A stretch of 64,000 nt of DNA from contig NZ_CP048796.1 in the NCBI RefSeq assembly GCF_010748935.1, forward strand, positions 1,305,001 to 1,369,000. The letters run 5' to 3'. The notes beneath the pieces are model-generated. The model was not told where the DNA came from and did no database searches. It saw only the letters and a program-made list of their open reading frames with translations. How positions within the stretch are numbered: the stretch's first letter is position 1; every line of letters begins with the position of its first letter. Source of the stretch: Providencia vermicola (GTDB taxonomy: Bacteria; Pseudomonadota; Gammaproteobacteria; Enterobacterales; Enterobacteriaceae). Position numbers and translations under genes: made by a program. This document shows positions 9,024 through 19,758 of the stretch, one piece after another.

Positions 9024-9629
9024 TAGTCCCTTATCGTAAAGTTAGATTATTATTTATCTGTCCTTTCAAAAGATAAGACTCAGATTTATCCTAACGCGAT
9101 ATTTATCTATTTTCAATGGGAGATAGTTATATTAAATATTAACCTTATTTAAACAACATTCAAATAAATATGTGGAATGATACAATGTAGTCGTTATTGG
9201 AATATCATTTATTGATGTTTGTTTTGATAATGAAATTGATATTTATTAATGTTAATGATCATAAAAGTATTCAACGTTATTTATGTCAAAATAGCTGTAT
9301 ACAGAAGATGGGGAATTAACGATTAACTCACATGAACATTTTATTCTAAATCTAAAATGTCTTTTTGTATCATCAATATATTAAATTAAATAATAGACTA
9401 CATTTGAATGACGATTTTATCGGTAATTGATAGAGCTTATGATGATGGTTGATAATGAGCCATCATTCTATTTGAGGAGCTTTTGAATTTATTATTGATG
9501 TATTTTTATTGCTTCAGTCCATATAAACGAATATGTATTATCGGCAATATTACTGCGGTTGTTTTGTTTTTTTATTAACGTTCAGGATGGGAGTCATAAC
9601 CCCTCGCGTTGCGAAGGGCAATGATAGTG
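9024..9629. other. 606-base AT-rich intergenic region
   Basis: Non-coding; contains the promoter of the minus-strand sugar porter gene. A GC-rich imperfect hairpin at 9600-9618 (CCCCTCGC-GTT-GCGAAGGG) lies just beyond the stop of the Rob-like gene and may terminate it, though no T-run is present. I see no convincing ORF, repeat or operator elsewhere in it. Confidence 0.5.
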
Positions 9630-10517
9630 TCAGATAATGACGGGAATATAATAGTTTAGCTCTTTAAGGTAGGTACGAGGACTATTAAGAAATGATTGGT
9701 AATTAGGCTTAGTTTTTAAGACATAGTTTTCAATGTCACAGCCTTCTCCTCTCGCTATATCCATACTCGCGAGGACTTTCCCATAAACAGTGTAGATGAT
9801 ATCGTTGTAATCGATGCCATGAAGCTCATCGCAGGTAAACTTAATTTGTAAATAGTCACCATCAGGGAGAGTCATCGTTTTGGGATTAAAGGCGACAGTA
9901 TCAAGGTCATCCTCATCCAATGCAGTGGTATAACAAAATTGTCCTTCCTGCGAGTCGATCGTATCAACGCCATGAATTGCATATAAATTAGTGGTAACGC
10001 ATTGGGTTTCACTGAGGAATTCTCGCCAGTAATAGCGTCTGAGTTCTTCGGTTTTAAAATTCCACTCATTAATCCCTTTTGTATACCGGTGCTGTTTGCC
10101 GATAAGTGTAATGGGCTCTAACTTGGTTAGGCTAACCTCAACACTAAATTCTTTGCTTTCCCTTAATGGCAAACAAAAGCCTTCAATTTTCCAGCCTGTT
10201 CTTTTGCGATACTCAGAAGGTGTGACATTGAACTGTTTTTTAAAGGCTCGACAAAATGTTTGTTGCGAGTCAAATCGATAACGCAAAGAGATATCCATAA
10301 TGCTATCGTTTGTGAGCCGAAGAGCCACTGCTGAACAAGATAAACGCCTAGCACGGATATAGGAACCTAAGGCAAGCCCTGTTTGATTTTTAAATAGGCG
10401 TTGGAAATGCCATTTAGTATATCCTGATTTTTCAGCAACAGTATCTAAAGATAGGCGAGACTCTAAATTTTTCTCGATCCAAAGAATAATTTCTCTGATA
10501 ACACTTTCTTGAAGCAT
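9630..10517 (-). CDS. AraC/XylS regulator of the Rob/MarA type with C-terminal effector domain
   Basis: A 295-residue regulator. Residues about 5-105 carry two helix-turn-helix units close to Rob, SoxS and MarA: SGYTKWHFQRLFK in the first and YRFDSQQTFCRAFKKQF in the second. Residues about 120-295 form a GyrI-like effector-binding domain, as in Rob (289 residues), ending in YYIPVII where Rob has a comparable C-terminus. It probably binds marbox-like sites and controls stress or efflux genes. It could be Rob itself or a paralog; Rob's usual neighbours are absent here. No hydrolase or efflux gene is directly adjacent. Confidence 0.88.
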   Translation of the reverse strand: MLQESVIREIILWIEKNLESRLSLDTVAEKSGYTKWHFQRLFKNQTGLALGSYIRARRLSCSAVALRLTNDSIMDISLRYRFDSQQTFCRAFKKQFNVTPSEYRKRTGWKIEGFCLPLRESKEFSVEVSLTKLEPITLIGKQHRYTKGINEWNFKTEELRRYYWREFLSETQCVTTNLYAIHGVDTIDSQEGQFCYTTALDEDDLDTVAFNPKTMTLPDGDYLQIKFTCDELHGIDYNDIIYTVYGKVLASMDIARGEGCDIENYVLKTKPNYQSFLNSPRTYLKELNYYIPVII

Positions 10518-10726
10518 GATGACCCTTTTAAATCGGCTTTGTCCAAGATCTAAAATAAAGATAGAGTGAACATGATTTGGACTTTTTAGGCTATACCAAA
10601 ATACATTCCAGTCGGCATCAGGATAGCATGCCGACTGAGAATTTTTTTAAATAGTTGTGAAGTTAAGTAAGTTTATGACTAAAATCACACCTAACTTAAA
10701 TTATTAGTCCAATCTAAATCATATAC

Positions 10727-13180
10727 TCACAAAATGATAGGGTTAATTTGCCAAATTTGAGAAGCATAGTCTTTTATCGTTCTATCTGACGAAAAAAATC
10801 CCATATTGCAAATATTTTGTGCAACTTTGGCTTGCCAAGCTAATGGGTCTTGATATAGATGATCGACCTGTTCTTGCGTATTAATGTAGCTACGATAATC
10901 TGCAAAGAGTAAATATTGATCGCCGCCATCTAATAAGCTATGCGTTAAATCTTGATAAAAATTAGGGGTATCAGGTTTAAAATAGCCGTTCGCAATTTGG
11001 TCTATGACCTGTTTTAGTTCCGTATCATTTTCATAATACCAGCGTGGGTAATAGTAGTTTTGCTTGATTTGTTTCACTTGATCAATGGTATTCCCGAATA
11101 TGAAAATATTATCAGGACCGACATGCTCACGAATTTCAACATTGGCGCCATCTAATGTGCCTATTGTTAACGCCCCATTTAGCGCAAATTTCATATTACC
11201 CGTTCCCGACGCTTCAGTACCTGCGAGAGATATTTGTTCAGAAAGATCGGTCGCAGGGATAATTTTTTGTGCCAAACTGACACTGTAATCAGGGATAAAA
11301 ACGACTTTTAGCCGTGAATCAATGCGTTGGTCATTATTAATAACGGTAGCAACATCGTTGATGAGATGAATAATTTTTTTAGCCGCGCTATAGGATGAGG
11401 CCGCTTTACCTGAAAAAATCACCACACGAGGTACCCAATTTTTTTCAGGGTTAGCTAATATTCGATTATAGCGAGTAATGACATGCAGTAAATTTAATAG
11501 CTGGCGCTTATATTCATGGATGCGTTTGATTTGTACATCAAATAAGGCTTCGGGATTGATAACAATTTGCTGAGTTTGTGCAATAAAGTGCGCCAATTTC
11601 ATTTTGTTGTTTTTTTTCACTTGGCTCAATTTGTCTAAGAACTGTGGGTAATCTATCCATTGTTTCAGTTCGCAGAGCTGCGGTAAGTCAACTAACCATT
11701 GTTGGCCAATATAACTTTCTATCATCGACGTGAGTTCAGGGTTCGCAATGGCTAACCAACGTCTAGGTGTAATGCCATTGGTGATATTGCAAAATTTATT
11801 GGGAAAAATTTTAGCAAAGTCAGCAAAGAGAGAATCCGTCATTAGCTGGCTATGTAGTTTAGAGACACCATTCACTTTATGGCTGACGATAGCTGCTAGC
11901 CAAGCCATTCGAACGAGCTGTCCATGCTCTTCATTAATGATGGAAACACGTCGAGGAAGTTCATAATCATGTGGAAACTCTTGGCTAACATGCTGTAAAA
12001 ATTCATCATTAATTTGATAAATGATTTGCAAATGGCGCGGTAGAATTTTACGGATCATTTCAACTGGCCAAGTTTCCAGCGCTTCACTCATTAAAGTATG
12101 GTTTGTATAAGAAAATACTCTTTTTGCCAGAGTCATTGCTTCTTGCCAACTCACTTGGTGTTTATCGACCAGTAGTCGAATAAGCTCCGGAATAGCAAGA
12201 ACAGGATGCGTATCATTTAAATGAATGGCTACTTTGTCCGCTAAGTTATCCCAACGTTTATACACTAGCCAGTGTCGATAAAGTATGTCTTGAACTGAAG
12301 CAGAAACAAGAAAAAATTCTTGCTTTAAGCGTAGTTCTTTTCCTGAATAGGTAGAGTCGTTAGGGTAAAGAACGCGGGAAACATTCTCAGAGTCATTTTT
12401 TTTCTTTACCGCTGAATAATATTCGCCATCATTAAAAATTTGTAGGTCGAACTCATCGCTTGCTTTAGCACTCCATAGACGGAGCGTATTGGTTGCTTCA
12501 GTATTATAGCCGGGAATGATTTGATCATAAGCAATGGCGATAATATCGTTAGTTTTTACCCATTGATAACGACCTTCTTCTTCGACTACATGGCCTTCAA
12601 ATTGTATTTGATAGCGACTTTCTGTTCGAGGAAACTCCCAAGGATTTCCATGAGCAAGCCAGTCGTCTGGACATTCAATTTGCTGGCCATTACGAATGGT
12701 TTGTTTAAACATGCCGTATTCATAACGAATGCCATAGCCGCCACCGGGTAGGTTCAGTGTGGCTAGAGAGTCTAAAAAGCAAGCTGCTAGCCTCCCTAAA
12801 CCCCCATTACCTAGACCTGGGTCTGTTTCTTGCTCTAACAACTGTTCGAAATCGAATCCGAGTTCAGTCACTACTTGAGTCAGGTCATCATACATATTCA
12901 TTGAAATCAATGCATTGGATAATGATCGCCCAAGTAAAAACTCCATCGATAAGTAGTAAACTTGCTTAACCTGCTGCGAATAGGTCGCTCGATTAGTTGT
13001 CATCCAACGGTTTACAACCCGATCGCGTATCGCCAATAAAATAGCCTCTAACCATTCCCTTTGCGTTGCAATATAAGGTTCTTTGCCAATCACAAATTTC
13101 AATTTATAGATAATCGAGCTTTTTAGTGCCTCTTGTGTCACTTGGGGAGAATGACATTCATAAACAAAATGGGTGCTCAC
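10727..13180 (-). CDS. glgP: Glycogen phosphorylase
   Basis: An 817-residue GT35 phosphorylase, about the length of E. coli GlgP (815). It releases glucose 1-phosphate from alpha-1,4-glucan ends. Visible hallmarks: [17 protein letters not shown] near residue 74, [18 protein letters not shown] near 125, HLNDTHP near 335, and the pyridoxal-phosphate segment [14 protein letters not shown] near 660 with its Lys. Start ATG at 13180 follows AAGGAAT. It lies 11 bases behind glgC on the same strand, so the two form an operon, which favours GlgP over the maltodextrin paralog MalP. The glycogen synthase gene usually lying between glgC and glgP is missing. Confidence 0.93.
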   Translation of the reverse strand: MSTHFVYECHSPQVTQEALKSSIIYKLKFVIGKEPYIATQREWLEAILLAIRDRVVNRWMTTNRATYSQQVKQVYYLSMEFLLGRSLSNALISMNMYDDLTQVVTELGFDFEQLLEQETDPGLGNGGLGRLAACFLDSLATLNLPGGGYGIRYEYGMFKQTIRNGQQIECPDDWLAHGNPWEFPRTESRYQIQFEGHVVEEEGRYQWVKTNDIIAIAYDQIIPGYNTEATNTLRLWSAKASDEFDLQIFNDGEYYSAVKKKNDSENVSRVLYPNDSTYSGKELRLKQEFFLVSASVQDILYRHWLVYKRWDNLADKVAIHLNDTHPVLAIPELIRLLVDKHQVSWQEAMTLAKRVFSYTNHTLMSEALETWPVEMIRKILPRHLQIIYQINDEFLQHVSQEFPHDYELPRRVSIINEEHGQLVRMAWLAAIVSHKVNGVSKLHSQLMTDSLFADFAKIFPNKFCNITNGITPRRWLAIANPELTSMIESYIGQQWLVDLPQLCELKQWIDYPQFLDKLSQVKKNNKMKLAHFIAQTQQIVINPEALFDVQIKRIHEYKRQLLNLLHVITRYNRILANPEKNWVPRVVIFSGKAASSYSAAKKIIHLINDVATVINNDQRIDSRLKVVFIPDYSVSLAQKIIPATDLSEQISLAGTEASGTGNMKFALNGALTIGTLDGANVEIREHVGPDNIFIFGNTIDQVKQIKQNYYYPRWYYENDTELKQVIDQIANGYFKPDTPNFYQDLTHSLLDGGDQYLLFADYRSYINTQEQVDHLYQDPLAWQAKVAQNICNMGFFSSDRTIKDYASQIWQINPIIL

Positions 13181-13191
13181 AATTTCATTCC

Positions 13192-14478
13192 TTATTCATT
13201 ATTCAAATTATCTAACATTTCTTTTGTGACAAGAACGATACCCTGTTCAGTTCGGTAGAAACGTTGACTATCTTCTTCAGGATTTTCACCAATGACTGTA
13301 TTTTCAGGAATAATACAGCCTCGATCGATAATACAACGCCGCAGACGTGATGAACGTCCAACATTGACGCCGGGGAGTAAAATAGAAGATTCAATATTGC
13401 AAAATGAGTTAACTCTTACACGAGGGAATAATACGGAATGGATAACAATAGAGCCTGAAATAATACAGCCGCCTGCAACCAGCGAGTTCATCGTCATTCC
13501 ATGGCTTCCAGAACGATCTTGCACAAATTTTGCTGGCGGTAATGGTTCCATATAAGTTCGAATCGGCCAGTTTCGGTCATACATATCCAACTCAGGTGTC
13601 ACAGATGCTAGATCAAGTGTCGCGGACCAATAAGCTTCTAAGGTGCCGACATCGCGCCAATAAGGGGGAACATTGCTATTACTTGTGACGCATGAATATT
13701 CAAAGGGATGTGCGAGAGCTTCTCGGCGAGCAACAATTTTGGGAATGATATCTTTTCCGAAATCATTACTCGAATTGGGGCAAATACTATCGTCCTCAAG
13801 CATTTTGTAGAGATAATCACTATTAAAAATGTAGATCCCCATGCTGGCTAAACATGAATCGGGAGATGCTTTTAATACAGGAGGATGCTGAGGTTTTTCA
13901 TGGAATTGAGTGATCCAGCGGTTATCATCAATTTCCATTATACCGAATTGATGGGCTTCTTCTTTTTTTACTTTAATACAAGCAACGGTAAATTTTGCGT
14001 CGTTATTTACATGATCGAGCAACATGCGAGAGTAATCCATCTTATAGATGTGATCACCGGCAAGGATCACGACATACTCAGCATCATAATTACGAATAAT
14101 ATCCATGTTCTGATAGACGGCATCAGCGGTGCCTTTATACCAGTGATCTGTTATTTCTCGCTGTTGTGCCGGAAGTAAATCGACAAACTCATTCATCTCT
14201 TCATTGAAAAAAGACCATCCTCTTTGTATATGTTGGACTAATGAATGAGATTGATATTGGGTGATGACACCAATACGTCTAATTCCAGAATTTAGACAAT
14301 TGGATAATGCGAAATCGATAATACGAAATTTTCCCCCAAAGTGAACGGCGGGTTTAGCGCGTTTGAGGGTTAAACCTTTAAGACGTGTACCTCTACCACC
14401 AGCAAGGATTAGGGCAACTGATTTTTGAGGTAAATGACGTGCTAACATCATCATATTATTCATATCATTATGAGACAT
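13192..14478 (-). CDS. glgC: Glucose-1-phosphate adenylyltransferase (ADP-glucose pyrophosphorylase)
   Basis: A 428-residue enzyme (E. coli 431) making ADP-glucose, the donor for glycogen synthesis. The nucleotide-binding loop [13 protein letters not shown] is at about residues 26-38, followed by [15 protein letters not shown] with the allosteric and ATP-site residues, [13 protein letters not shown], and a C-terminal left-handed beta-helix domain ([32 protein letters not shown]). It is the first gene of a glgC-glgP operon. No glgB or glgX lies upstream, unlike the E. coli glgBXCAP order. Confidence 0.95.
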   Translation of the reverse strand: MSHNDMNNMMMLARHLPQKSVALILAGGRGTRLKGLTLKRAKPAVHFGGKFRIIDFALSNCLNSGIRRIGVITQYQSHSLVQHIQRGWSFFNEEMNEFVDLLPAQQREITDHWYKGTADAVYQNMDIIRNYDAEYVVILAGDHIYKMDYSRMLLDHVNNDAKFTVACIKVKKEEAHQFGIMEIDDNRWITQFHEKPQHPPVLKASPDSCLASMGIYIFNSDYLYKMLEDDSICPNSSNDFGKDIIPKIVARREALAHPFEYSCVTSNSNVPPYWRDVGTLEAYWSATLDLASVTPELDMYDRNWPIRTYMEPLPPAKFVQDRSGSHGMTMNSLVAGGCIISGSIVIHSVLFPRVRVNSFCNIESSILLPGVNVGRSSRLRRCIIDRGCIIPENTVIGENPEEDSQRFYRTEQGIVLVTKEMLDNLNNE

Positions 14479-15199
14479 ACCTTAGAACTCTCCAAAATGA
14501 ACAAATTGTTATTTAAAGATTCCCCAGTTGCTGCATATATTTTATATTTGTTCTTTTTAATTCAGTGACCTAACTATTGTGTTATTCACTGTTTACAATT
14601 GGTTATAACTTTCCAAATATAATATAAATCTTTGAAATCATTTTATGACGGTTATTTATCTAATAATGATGACTATTTTTGATTTTTATGCTTTTTATCA
14701 TCAATAATATACTAGACTTTGAGAATTAAAATATGACTTTAAATGTTTTTTTATTAAAAAAATTAATAGTCTGAAATCAATAGACATAAAATGTCACAAA
14801 ATTTAAAGGTAAACTTACTTAATTTGATTATAATATAGAACTAATCTTATAGTTACTTTTCGAAATGGAAATAAAATATTAATAATAAACATATTAAAAA
14901 TATGTGTTATAGTCTTTTAAAGACATTCCCAAATTGAATAATACGAAATTAGGATACGTTTTTTTTGTGATTAGTGTCACAATACGTTTTCGGTAATAAT
15001 ATAGCTTGCTTTTGATTTTTTCTAATGTAATTCAAGTTGTTATTATTTTATCTCTAGTATTATTCTTTTGTGGATAATCGTAATTGGAAGGTTTTTTTAG
15101 CGTAATTGTTTAATTTAAATCAATTAAATTATAGGGATTGAATGTTAATTTACGCACCATAAAACTAACTGCACTTCGATTATATTTTAGGGGGTTATT
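14479..15199. other. 721-base AT-rich divergent intergenic region
   Basis: Non-coding DNA between glgC (minus) and the XRE gene (plus), very rich in A and T with many short homopolymer runs. It must hold the glgC promoter and that of the small regulator. I see no coding remnant of glgB or glgX and no clear operator. Confidence 0.5.
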
Positions 15200-15454
15200 A
15201 TGCAAAAAGATAATATTGCAAAAATGCTAGGTATCAAAATTCGTAAACAAAGAGAAAGTCATAAAATGACGTTAAAGCAAACAGCGCGATTGATTGGTGT
15301 TTCAGAGGATCAAATGTGCCGTTTTGAAAGTGGCGAAAGTTGTATTGACGTCGATTCATTATTTCAGTTTGCCTGCTTATTTAATTTAGAGCCAACCACG
15401 TTTCTATATGGGGTTGTTAACGTTAACGTAGGTACTCGGTGCACTCTCCATTAA
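15200..15454 (+). CDS. Small XRE-family helix-turn-helix regulator
   Basis: An 84-residue protein almost entirely made of one Cro/CI-type domain: LGIKIRKQRESHKMTLKQTA, then GVSEDQMCRFESGE, then DVDSLFQFACLF. The start has a very strong AGGGGG site. Such small regulators in Morganellaceae include MrpJ-like fimbrial and motility regulators, and this one has a similar size and layout, but no fimbrial genes are adjacent. It stands alone; its target is unknown. A large hairpin follows the gene about 100 bases downstream. Confidence 0.78.
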   Translation: MQKDNIAKMLGIKIRKQRESHKMTLKQTARLIGVSEDQMCRFESGESCIDVDSLFQFACLFNLEPTTFLYGVVNVNVGTRCTLH

Positions 15455-15555
15455 AGGGATAACATATCGCAAGGAAGGTATAAATATCTTGTGAGCACTA
15501 TCAGTAAAACTACTAGGATTAAACATAGCGAGATACTATGAGAAAGTTAATCGGA

Positions 15556-15600
15556 CCGGAAGAAATTACAGAGCGTCTGCGGTTACTCTGTTTCTTCCGG
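15556..15600 (+). terminator. Large imperfect hairpin downstream of the XRE gene
   Basis: CCGGAAGAAA (bulge) ACAGAG pairs with CTCTGTTTCTTCCGG, about 15 pairs around a 12-base loop. There is no following T-run, so it could be a terminator of the XRE transcript or part of a structured RNA. Confidence 0.5.
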
Positions 15601-15716
15601 GCTTGATTGTTCAATATAGTAATATTACTTAATTAATCTAGATTTAATCAAAAAAAACAATCAATAAAGTTATAATTATTAATGTTATTAATTCGTATTG
15701 ATTATGTTTTTAATCA

Positions 15717-16709
15717 TTAAATAAATTTACTTAATTCAAGTTGTGTTAAAATAGACTCAGTCATTTGATTAACCAGTAATAACTGAGTAGTTACCCGTAT
15801 TTTGTTTATTTTATGTAAACTTAATATGAAATAATCAAGTTGCTTTATCATCAATGAGTTTTCGTCAATAATTGAATTTTGATTATTGAACATTAGAAAA
15901 TTCTCGAATTGAAGATCATGATGGTGTTGTTTTAACGACAATTTATCTGAAACATTACCTGTATTAAAAAACAGTTCAAATGAAACGAGAAAGCCATCAT
16001 TATTTTTAAGGTTAATAATTAATACATCGCCGGCTTCAATATTAGATAGCGGACGAGAGTATTGAACAGATGAGGTATCGAATTTAAAGTCAGGAAGTGA
16101 ATTGAGTAATAACGTCACTTTTTCTGCAATTAATGAGCGTAATTTAGCTTTAGAAAGCGGGTCATTTTGATCAATTTGCCTATGGGCTGATAAACGTAAT
16201 AAGCCACTATCGGGTATACTTTTGTTCGATAATATTGCTTTAACTTTGTCGTATTGGTTAGAAAAGAGTAATACGTTACTTTGACAAATATTAGCATCGT
16301 TTTGTTTGGCTAATTTTAATAAATCGTTAAATTCATTAGTTCCATAATTTGGAACATTATTAAGTAATATATTTTTACCTGAATGAATAGTGGCCTGAAT
16401 AATAAATTTTAATAATTCATCACTACAGACGGAGGTGACAATAACGGTATCAACAGCATCATTTTCTATCAGCTGTTCAATTTTTCTTTTTTGACAAATG
16501 AAGTAAGAAGCGGAAGGAAGGGGAGACTCAAGCACACAGACGGATTTAAGTTCACAATGGTGTTGGCTATGTAATATTGCCTGCGTATACCATTGGTTAT
16601 GCCTAGGCGAGCCGATAAGGCCAATACCCGTCTTGTTTAACGAAACAAGCGCATGTTGCTGTTCAAGCAAGCGAAGGTGGCCAAAGAGATAGAGAAAGTG
16701 CGTATTCAT
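15717..16709 (-). CDS. Degenerate Gfo/Idh/MocA-like protein, probably non-catalytic
   Basis: A 330-residue protein read from the ATG at 16709 (GAGGA eight bases upstream; a GTG at 16724 is an alternative). The fold of Gfo/Idh/MocA dehydrogenases is recognisable: TGIGLIGSPRHNQWYTQAI replaces the usual G-x-G-x-x-G dinucleotide motif, IENDAVDTVIVTSV matches the fourth strand, and SGKNILLNNVP stands where active members have GKHVxCEKP. Loss of both the glycine motif and the catalytic Lys suggests that it no longer oxidises sugars with NAD. It lies beside iolR and the inositol dehydrogenases, so it may be a sensor or regulator derived from one of them. That role is inference. Confidence 0.6.
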   Translation of the reverse strand: MNTHFLYLFGHLRLLEQQHALVSLNKTGIGLIGSPRHNQWYTQAILHSQHHCELKSVCVLESPLPSASYFICQKRKIEQLIENDAVDTVIVTSVCSDELLKFIIQATIHSGKNILLNNVPNYGTNEFNDLLKLAKQNDANICQSNVLLFSNQYDKVKAILSNKSIPDSGLLRLSAHRQIDQNDPLSKAKLRSLIAEKVTLLLNSLPDFKFDTSSVQYSRPLSNIEAGDVLIINLKNNDGFLVSFELFFNTGNVSDKLSLKQHHHDLQFENFLMFNNQNSIIDENSLMIKQLDYFILSLHKINKIRVTTQLLLVNQMTESILTQLELSKFI

Positions 16710-16724
16710 GTGATCATTCCTCAC

Positions 16725-17110
16725 CGAAAGATTAGTTTCAGGTGTTTACATTATTTCAACATAACAGCGTGGAATAATAATTCCATTATTATTTTTATTG
16801 AAATTGATGTTTTCTGATGGGTATCACAATTTTATTATCGCTGATAATAAATCCATATTGGATTAAATAAACTCTCTATATTCAATTGGTTATTATATTT
16901 TTAATCTATAAATCTATTGTGTGTTTCGATATTTATCGGTCTTTCTGCTGTTAATAAGGATTAATAATCGTATTTTTTTATTATATCTTATTGATATTTA
17001 AAAAATTAATTAATTTTATCATGTGGGGAGTAGAGAAAGGCGTTTAATATAACGTGAGTCTGTTGGGCTTAGTCACAACGGAGGTATTTGTGAGTAAAGC
17101 CCATTTTCGA
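16725..17110. other. 386-base AT-rich intergenic region with an operator-like palindrome
   Basis: Upstream region of the degenerate Gfo/Idh/MocA gene and downstream of iolR. It contains an 8-bp-arm palindrome TTATTATC-GCT-GATAATAA at 16832-16850, about 120 bases before the start codon, which could be a regulator site. Otherwise no coding signal is seen. Confidence 0.35.
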
Positions 17111-17947
17111 TTAAACCAGTTTACTGCCTTGTCGATAAGCCAGCGCAACCGTGAGCGATTGTACTAGACAAAGTGTTGCGGATTGTGAACGGAATGCATC
17201 AACCTGCGCTTCTTTGATAACAAAGCAAACATCACTAAAACTTGCGAGTGGGCTAATTTGGCTATCCGTGATCACGATTTGTTTGGCACCAGTCTGTGCT
17301 GCTTTTTCGCTGACCATAATGGTTTCTTCAGCATAAGGTGTAAAACTAATTGAAATGACAACGTCATTTTCACCAATTCGACTTATTTGCTCTTTGAACA
17401 TACCACCAAGACCGTCAATTAATTGAGGGCGGCACTCTAAATGGCTAAGAGCATAACTTAAATAAGTGGCAACACTGAAGGAACGGCGTAAGCCAATGAT
17501 ATAAACATTATTTGCTTCAGATAAAAGCGTTACTGCCTTTTCTAAATCTTCTGCTGGCGTTCTGGCCGCCATTTGTTGCAATGCTTGCGCATTGGAGAGT
17601 GCAAATTCTTTTAAGATCTGAGCGGGATCATCGCTGAGTTCTTGGTCACTATCCATTTCACGAAATAAGCGAGCGCGATCAGTATAGCTTGCTGTCTCTT
17701 CAACTAAATTCATACGAAACAATTGTTTCATTTCATTAAATCCACTGAAATTAAATGCATTGGCAAAGCGGATTAAAGTTGAAGGTGGAACATTGGCTTC
17801 TTTAGCGATGACCGCCACAGTATCAAATGCCACGCTATTCGTGTTATCCAGCACATAGCGTGCTACTTGTTGCAGCCGTTTACTTAGTTCATCGTAACGG
17901 GAGCGAACTTGCTCCTGAAATTCATTCAAATTCGATGCAGTTGACAT
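17111..17947 (-). CDS. iolR: RpiR/MurR-family repressor of inositol genes
   Basis: A 278-residue regulator with an N-terminal HTH_6 domain (residues about 10-85, NVPPSTLIRFANAFNFSGF) and a C-terminal SIS sugar-phosphate-binding domain (about 120-260, NNVYIIGLRRSFSVATYLSYAL). This is the layout of the Salmonella IolR rather than the DeoR-type IolR of Bacillus. It is divergent from iolA across 287 bases containing TGAAAT-type dyads. By analogy it should repress the iol genes until an inositol catabolic intermediate binds the SIS domain. The effector is not deducible here. Confidence 0.88.
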   Translation of the reverse strand: MSTASNLNEFQEQVRSRYDELSKRLQQVARYVLDNTNSVAFDTVAVIAKEANVPPSTLIRFANAFNFSGFNEMKQLFRMNLVEETASYTDRARLFREMDSDQELSDDPAQILKEFALSNAQALQQMAARTPAEDLEKAVTLLSEANNVYIIGLRRSFSVATYLSYALSHLECRPQLIDGLGGMFKEQISRIGENDVVISISFTPYAEETIMVSEKAAQTGAKQIVITDSQISPLASFSDVCFVIKEAQVDAFRSQSATLCLVQSLTVALAYRQGSKLV

Positions 17948-18114
17948 AAAACCTCCGTGACTAGGCTATTGATTGTAGTTATTTTCAGCCGTTAGTCGAA
18001 TGTTTTTGAAAAACTAATCCGACCAAATGGAATAATCAATTCATATTGCCTTTCATACTGAGGGCTGATTAAAACGATTTTTAAAACATCTGTCTTTATC
18101 TTCAATCGACAATT

Positions 18115-18189
18115 TCATAAAAACTCAGTCTGGATCACATAAATTGAATGTTATTTCAGTTTTAGTTGAAAATGAAATGAATATTTCAT
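18115..18189 (+). promoter_or_regulatory. iolA promoter module with probable IolR operators
   Basis: A perfect palindrome ATGAAAT-GAAT-ATTTCAT spans 18172-18189 and a degenerate TGAA/TTTCA dyad lies at 18145-18158. Thirty bases separate GATCACA (from T18135) from GTTGAAAATGAAAT (G18165). The same elements with the same spacing recur upstream of the second dehydrogenase at 27874-27945. Binding by IolR is inferred; the TCACA element could be half of a CRP site. Confidence 0.55.
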
Positions 18190-18234
18190 ATATCTTTAGC
18201 AACAAGGTAACTCTATCAGCTAAAGAGAGGCAAC

Positions 18235-19746
18235 ATGCAACAGATTCAGAATTTCATTGGCGGTGAACTTGTATCCAGCCAAAGTGGGCGTTTTGCACCC
18301 GTATTTAACCCTGCAACAGGTGAACAAATAGCTCAAGTTGTGTTGAGCAGTGCCGCTGAAACTAAACAGGCAATAGAGGTCGCCCACAAAGCTTTCCCTA
18401 AGTGGTCAAAACTGTCACCACTCAAACGTGCTCGTATCCTATTTAAATTTAAGGCACTACTTGAAGCCAATATGGATGATTTAGCGCGTTTAATTTCTCA
18501 AGAGCATGGTAAGGTTTTTTCCGATGCGGTTGGCGAGTTAACTCGTGGTCTAGAAGTTGTTGAATTTGCTTGTGGTATCCCACATTTACAAAAAGGTGAG
18601 CACTCAGCGAATGTTGCAACAGGTGTTGATAGCCACTCGTTAATGCAACCATTAGGTGTGTGTGTAGGTATTACACCTTTTAATTTCCCTGCCATGGTCC
18701 CCATGTGGATGTTCCCCGTTGCGTTGGCTACGGGAAATACATTTGTACTTAAACCTTCTGAAAAAGATCCTTCTCTCGCTATTGCGCTAGCAAAATTGTT
18801 AAAAGAAGCAGGTTTACCAGATGGTGTCTTTAACGTTGTACAAGGTGATAAAGAATCGGTTGATGTACTCTTAAGAGCACCTGAAGTTCAAGCGGTTAGC
18901 TTTGTTGGTTCAACGCCAATTGCTGAGTATATTTATACAACGGCTTCAGAACATGGCAAACGTTGCCAAGCTCTCGGCGGTGCGAAAAACCATTGTATCT
19001 TGATGCCTGATGCGGATATGAATCTGGCGACAAATGCAATTATGGGCGCTGCATTTGGTGCGGCGGGTGAACGCTGTATGGCTCTATCTGTTGTGCTGGC
19101 TGTTGGCGATGAAACTGCGGACACATTGATTACTCATTTAGAAGCGCAAATCGCTAAAATGACTGTCGGCCCTGGCATTGTTGAAGGTAAAGAAAATGAT
19201 ATGGGGCCTGTGATTTCTGCACAGCATAAAGCGAAAATTTGTGATTACATTACCAGCGGTGAGAAACAAGGCGCTAAATTGTTGGTTGATGGCCGTGATT
19301 TTAAAGTCGCCGGCTTCGAAAACGGTTATTTTGTTGGACCGACCCTGTTTGATAATGTCACCCCTGAAATGGATATCTATAAAGATGAAATTTTTGGACC
19401 CGTACTTGCGATTGTTCGTGTTCCTGATTTCGAAACAGGGTTGAAATTAATTAACCAACATGAGTATGGCAACGGTACCGCTATTTTCACGCGCGATGGT
19501 GAAACTGCCCGTGAATTCCAAGAAAATGTCATGGCAGGCATGGTCGGTATCAATATCCCAATTCCAGTCCCAATGGCATTCCATAGCTTTGGTGGTTGGA
19601 AACGCTCTATCTTTGGACCTTTGAACGTTCATGGTAATGATGGTGTTCGCTTCTATACACGTATGAAAACGGTTACCAGCCGTTGGCCTGCAAGTGTACG
19701 TCTGGAGCATCATGAAAGTAGTTTCACAATGCCAACTATGGAATAA
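18235..19746 (+). CDS. iolA: Methylmalonate-semialdehyde dehydrogenase (acylating)
   Basis: A 503-residue CoA-acylating aldehyde dehydrogenase that turns malonate semialdehyde into acetyl-CoA and CO2, the last step of inositol breakdown. Visible: LGVCVGITPFNFPAMVPMW around residue 140, LKPSEKDPS, FVGSTPIAEYIY, the catalytic Cys in GAAGERCMAL near 283, and KDEIFGPVLAIVR near 385. AAAGAGAGGCAAC gives a good ribosome site. It is followed directly by iolD in one operon and is divergent from iolR. Related MmsA enzymes act in valine catabolism, but the context points to inositol. Confidence 0.95.
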   Translation: MQQIQNFIGGELVSSQSGRFAPVFNPATGEQIAQVVLSSAAETKQAIEVAHKAFPKWSKLSPLKRARILFKFKALLEANMDDLARLISQEHGKVFSDAVGELTRGLEVVEFACGIPHLQKGEHSANVATGVDSHSLMQPLGVCVGITPFNFPAMVPMWMFPVALATGNTFVLKPSEKDPSLAIALAKLLKEAGLPDGVFNVVQGDKESVDVLLRAPEVQAVSFVGSTPIAEYIYTTASEHGKRCQALGGAKNHCILMPDADMNLATNAIMGAAFGAAGERCMALSVVLAVGDETADTLITHLEAQIAKMTVGPGIVEGKENDMGPVISAQHKAKICDYITSGEKQGAKLLVDGRDFKVAGFENGYFVGPTLFDNVTPEMDIYKDEIFGPVLAIVRVPDFETGLKLINQHEYGNGTAIFTRDGETAREFQENVMAGMVGINIPIPVPMAFHSFGGWKRSIFGPLNVHGNDGVRFYTRMKTVTSRWPASVRLEHHESSFTMPTME

Positions 19747-19758
19747 ATGGAGCCCCAT

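Noticed and set aside
19747-19758. Alternative iolD start directly after the iolA stop
   Set aside because: Using it leaves no ribosome site, whereas GGAG within these bases serves the ATG at 19759.
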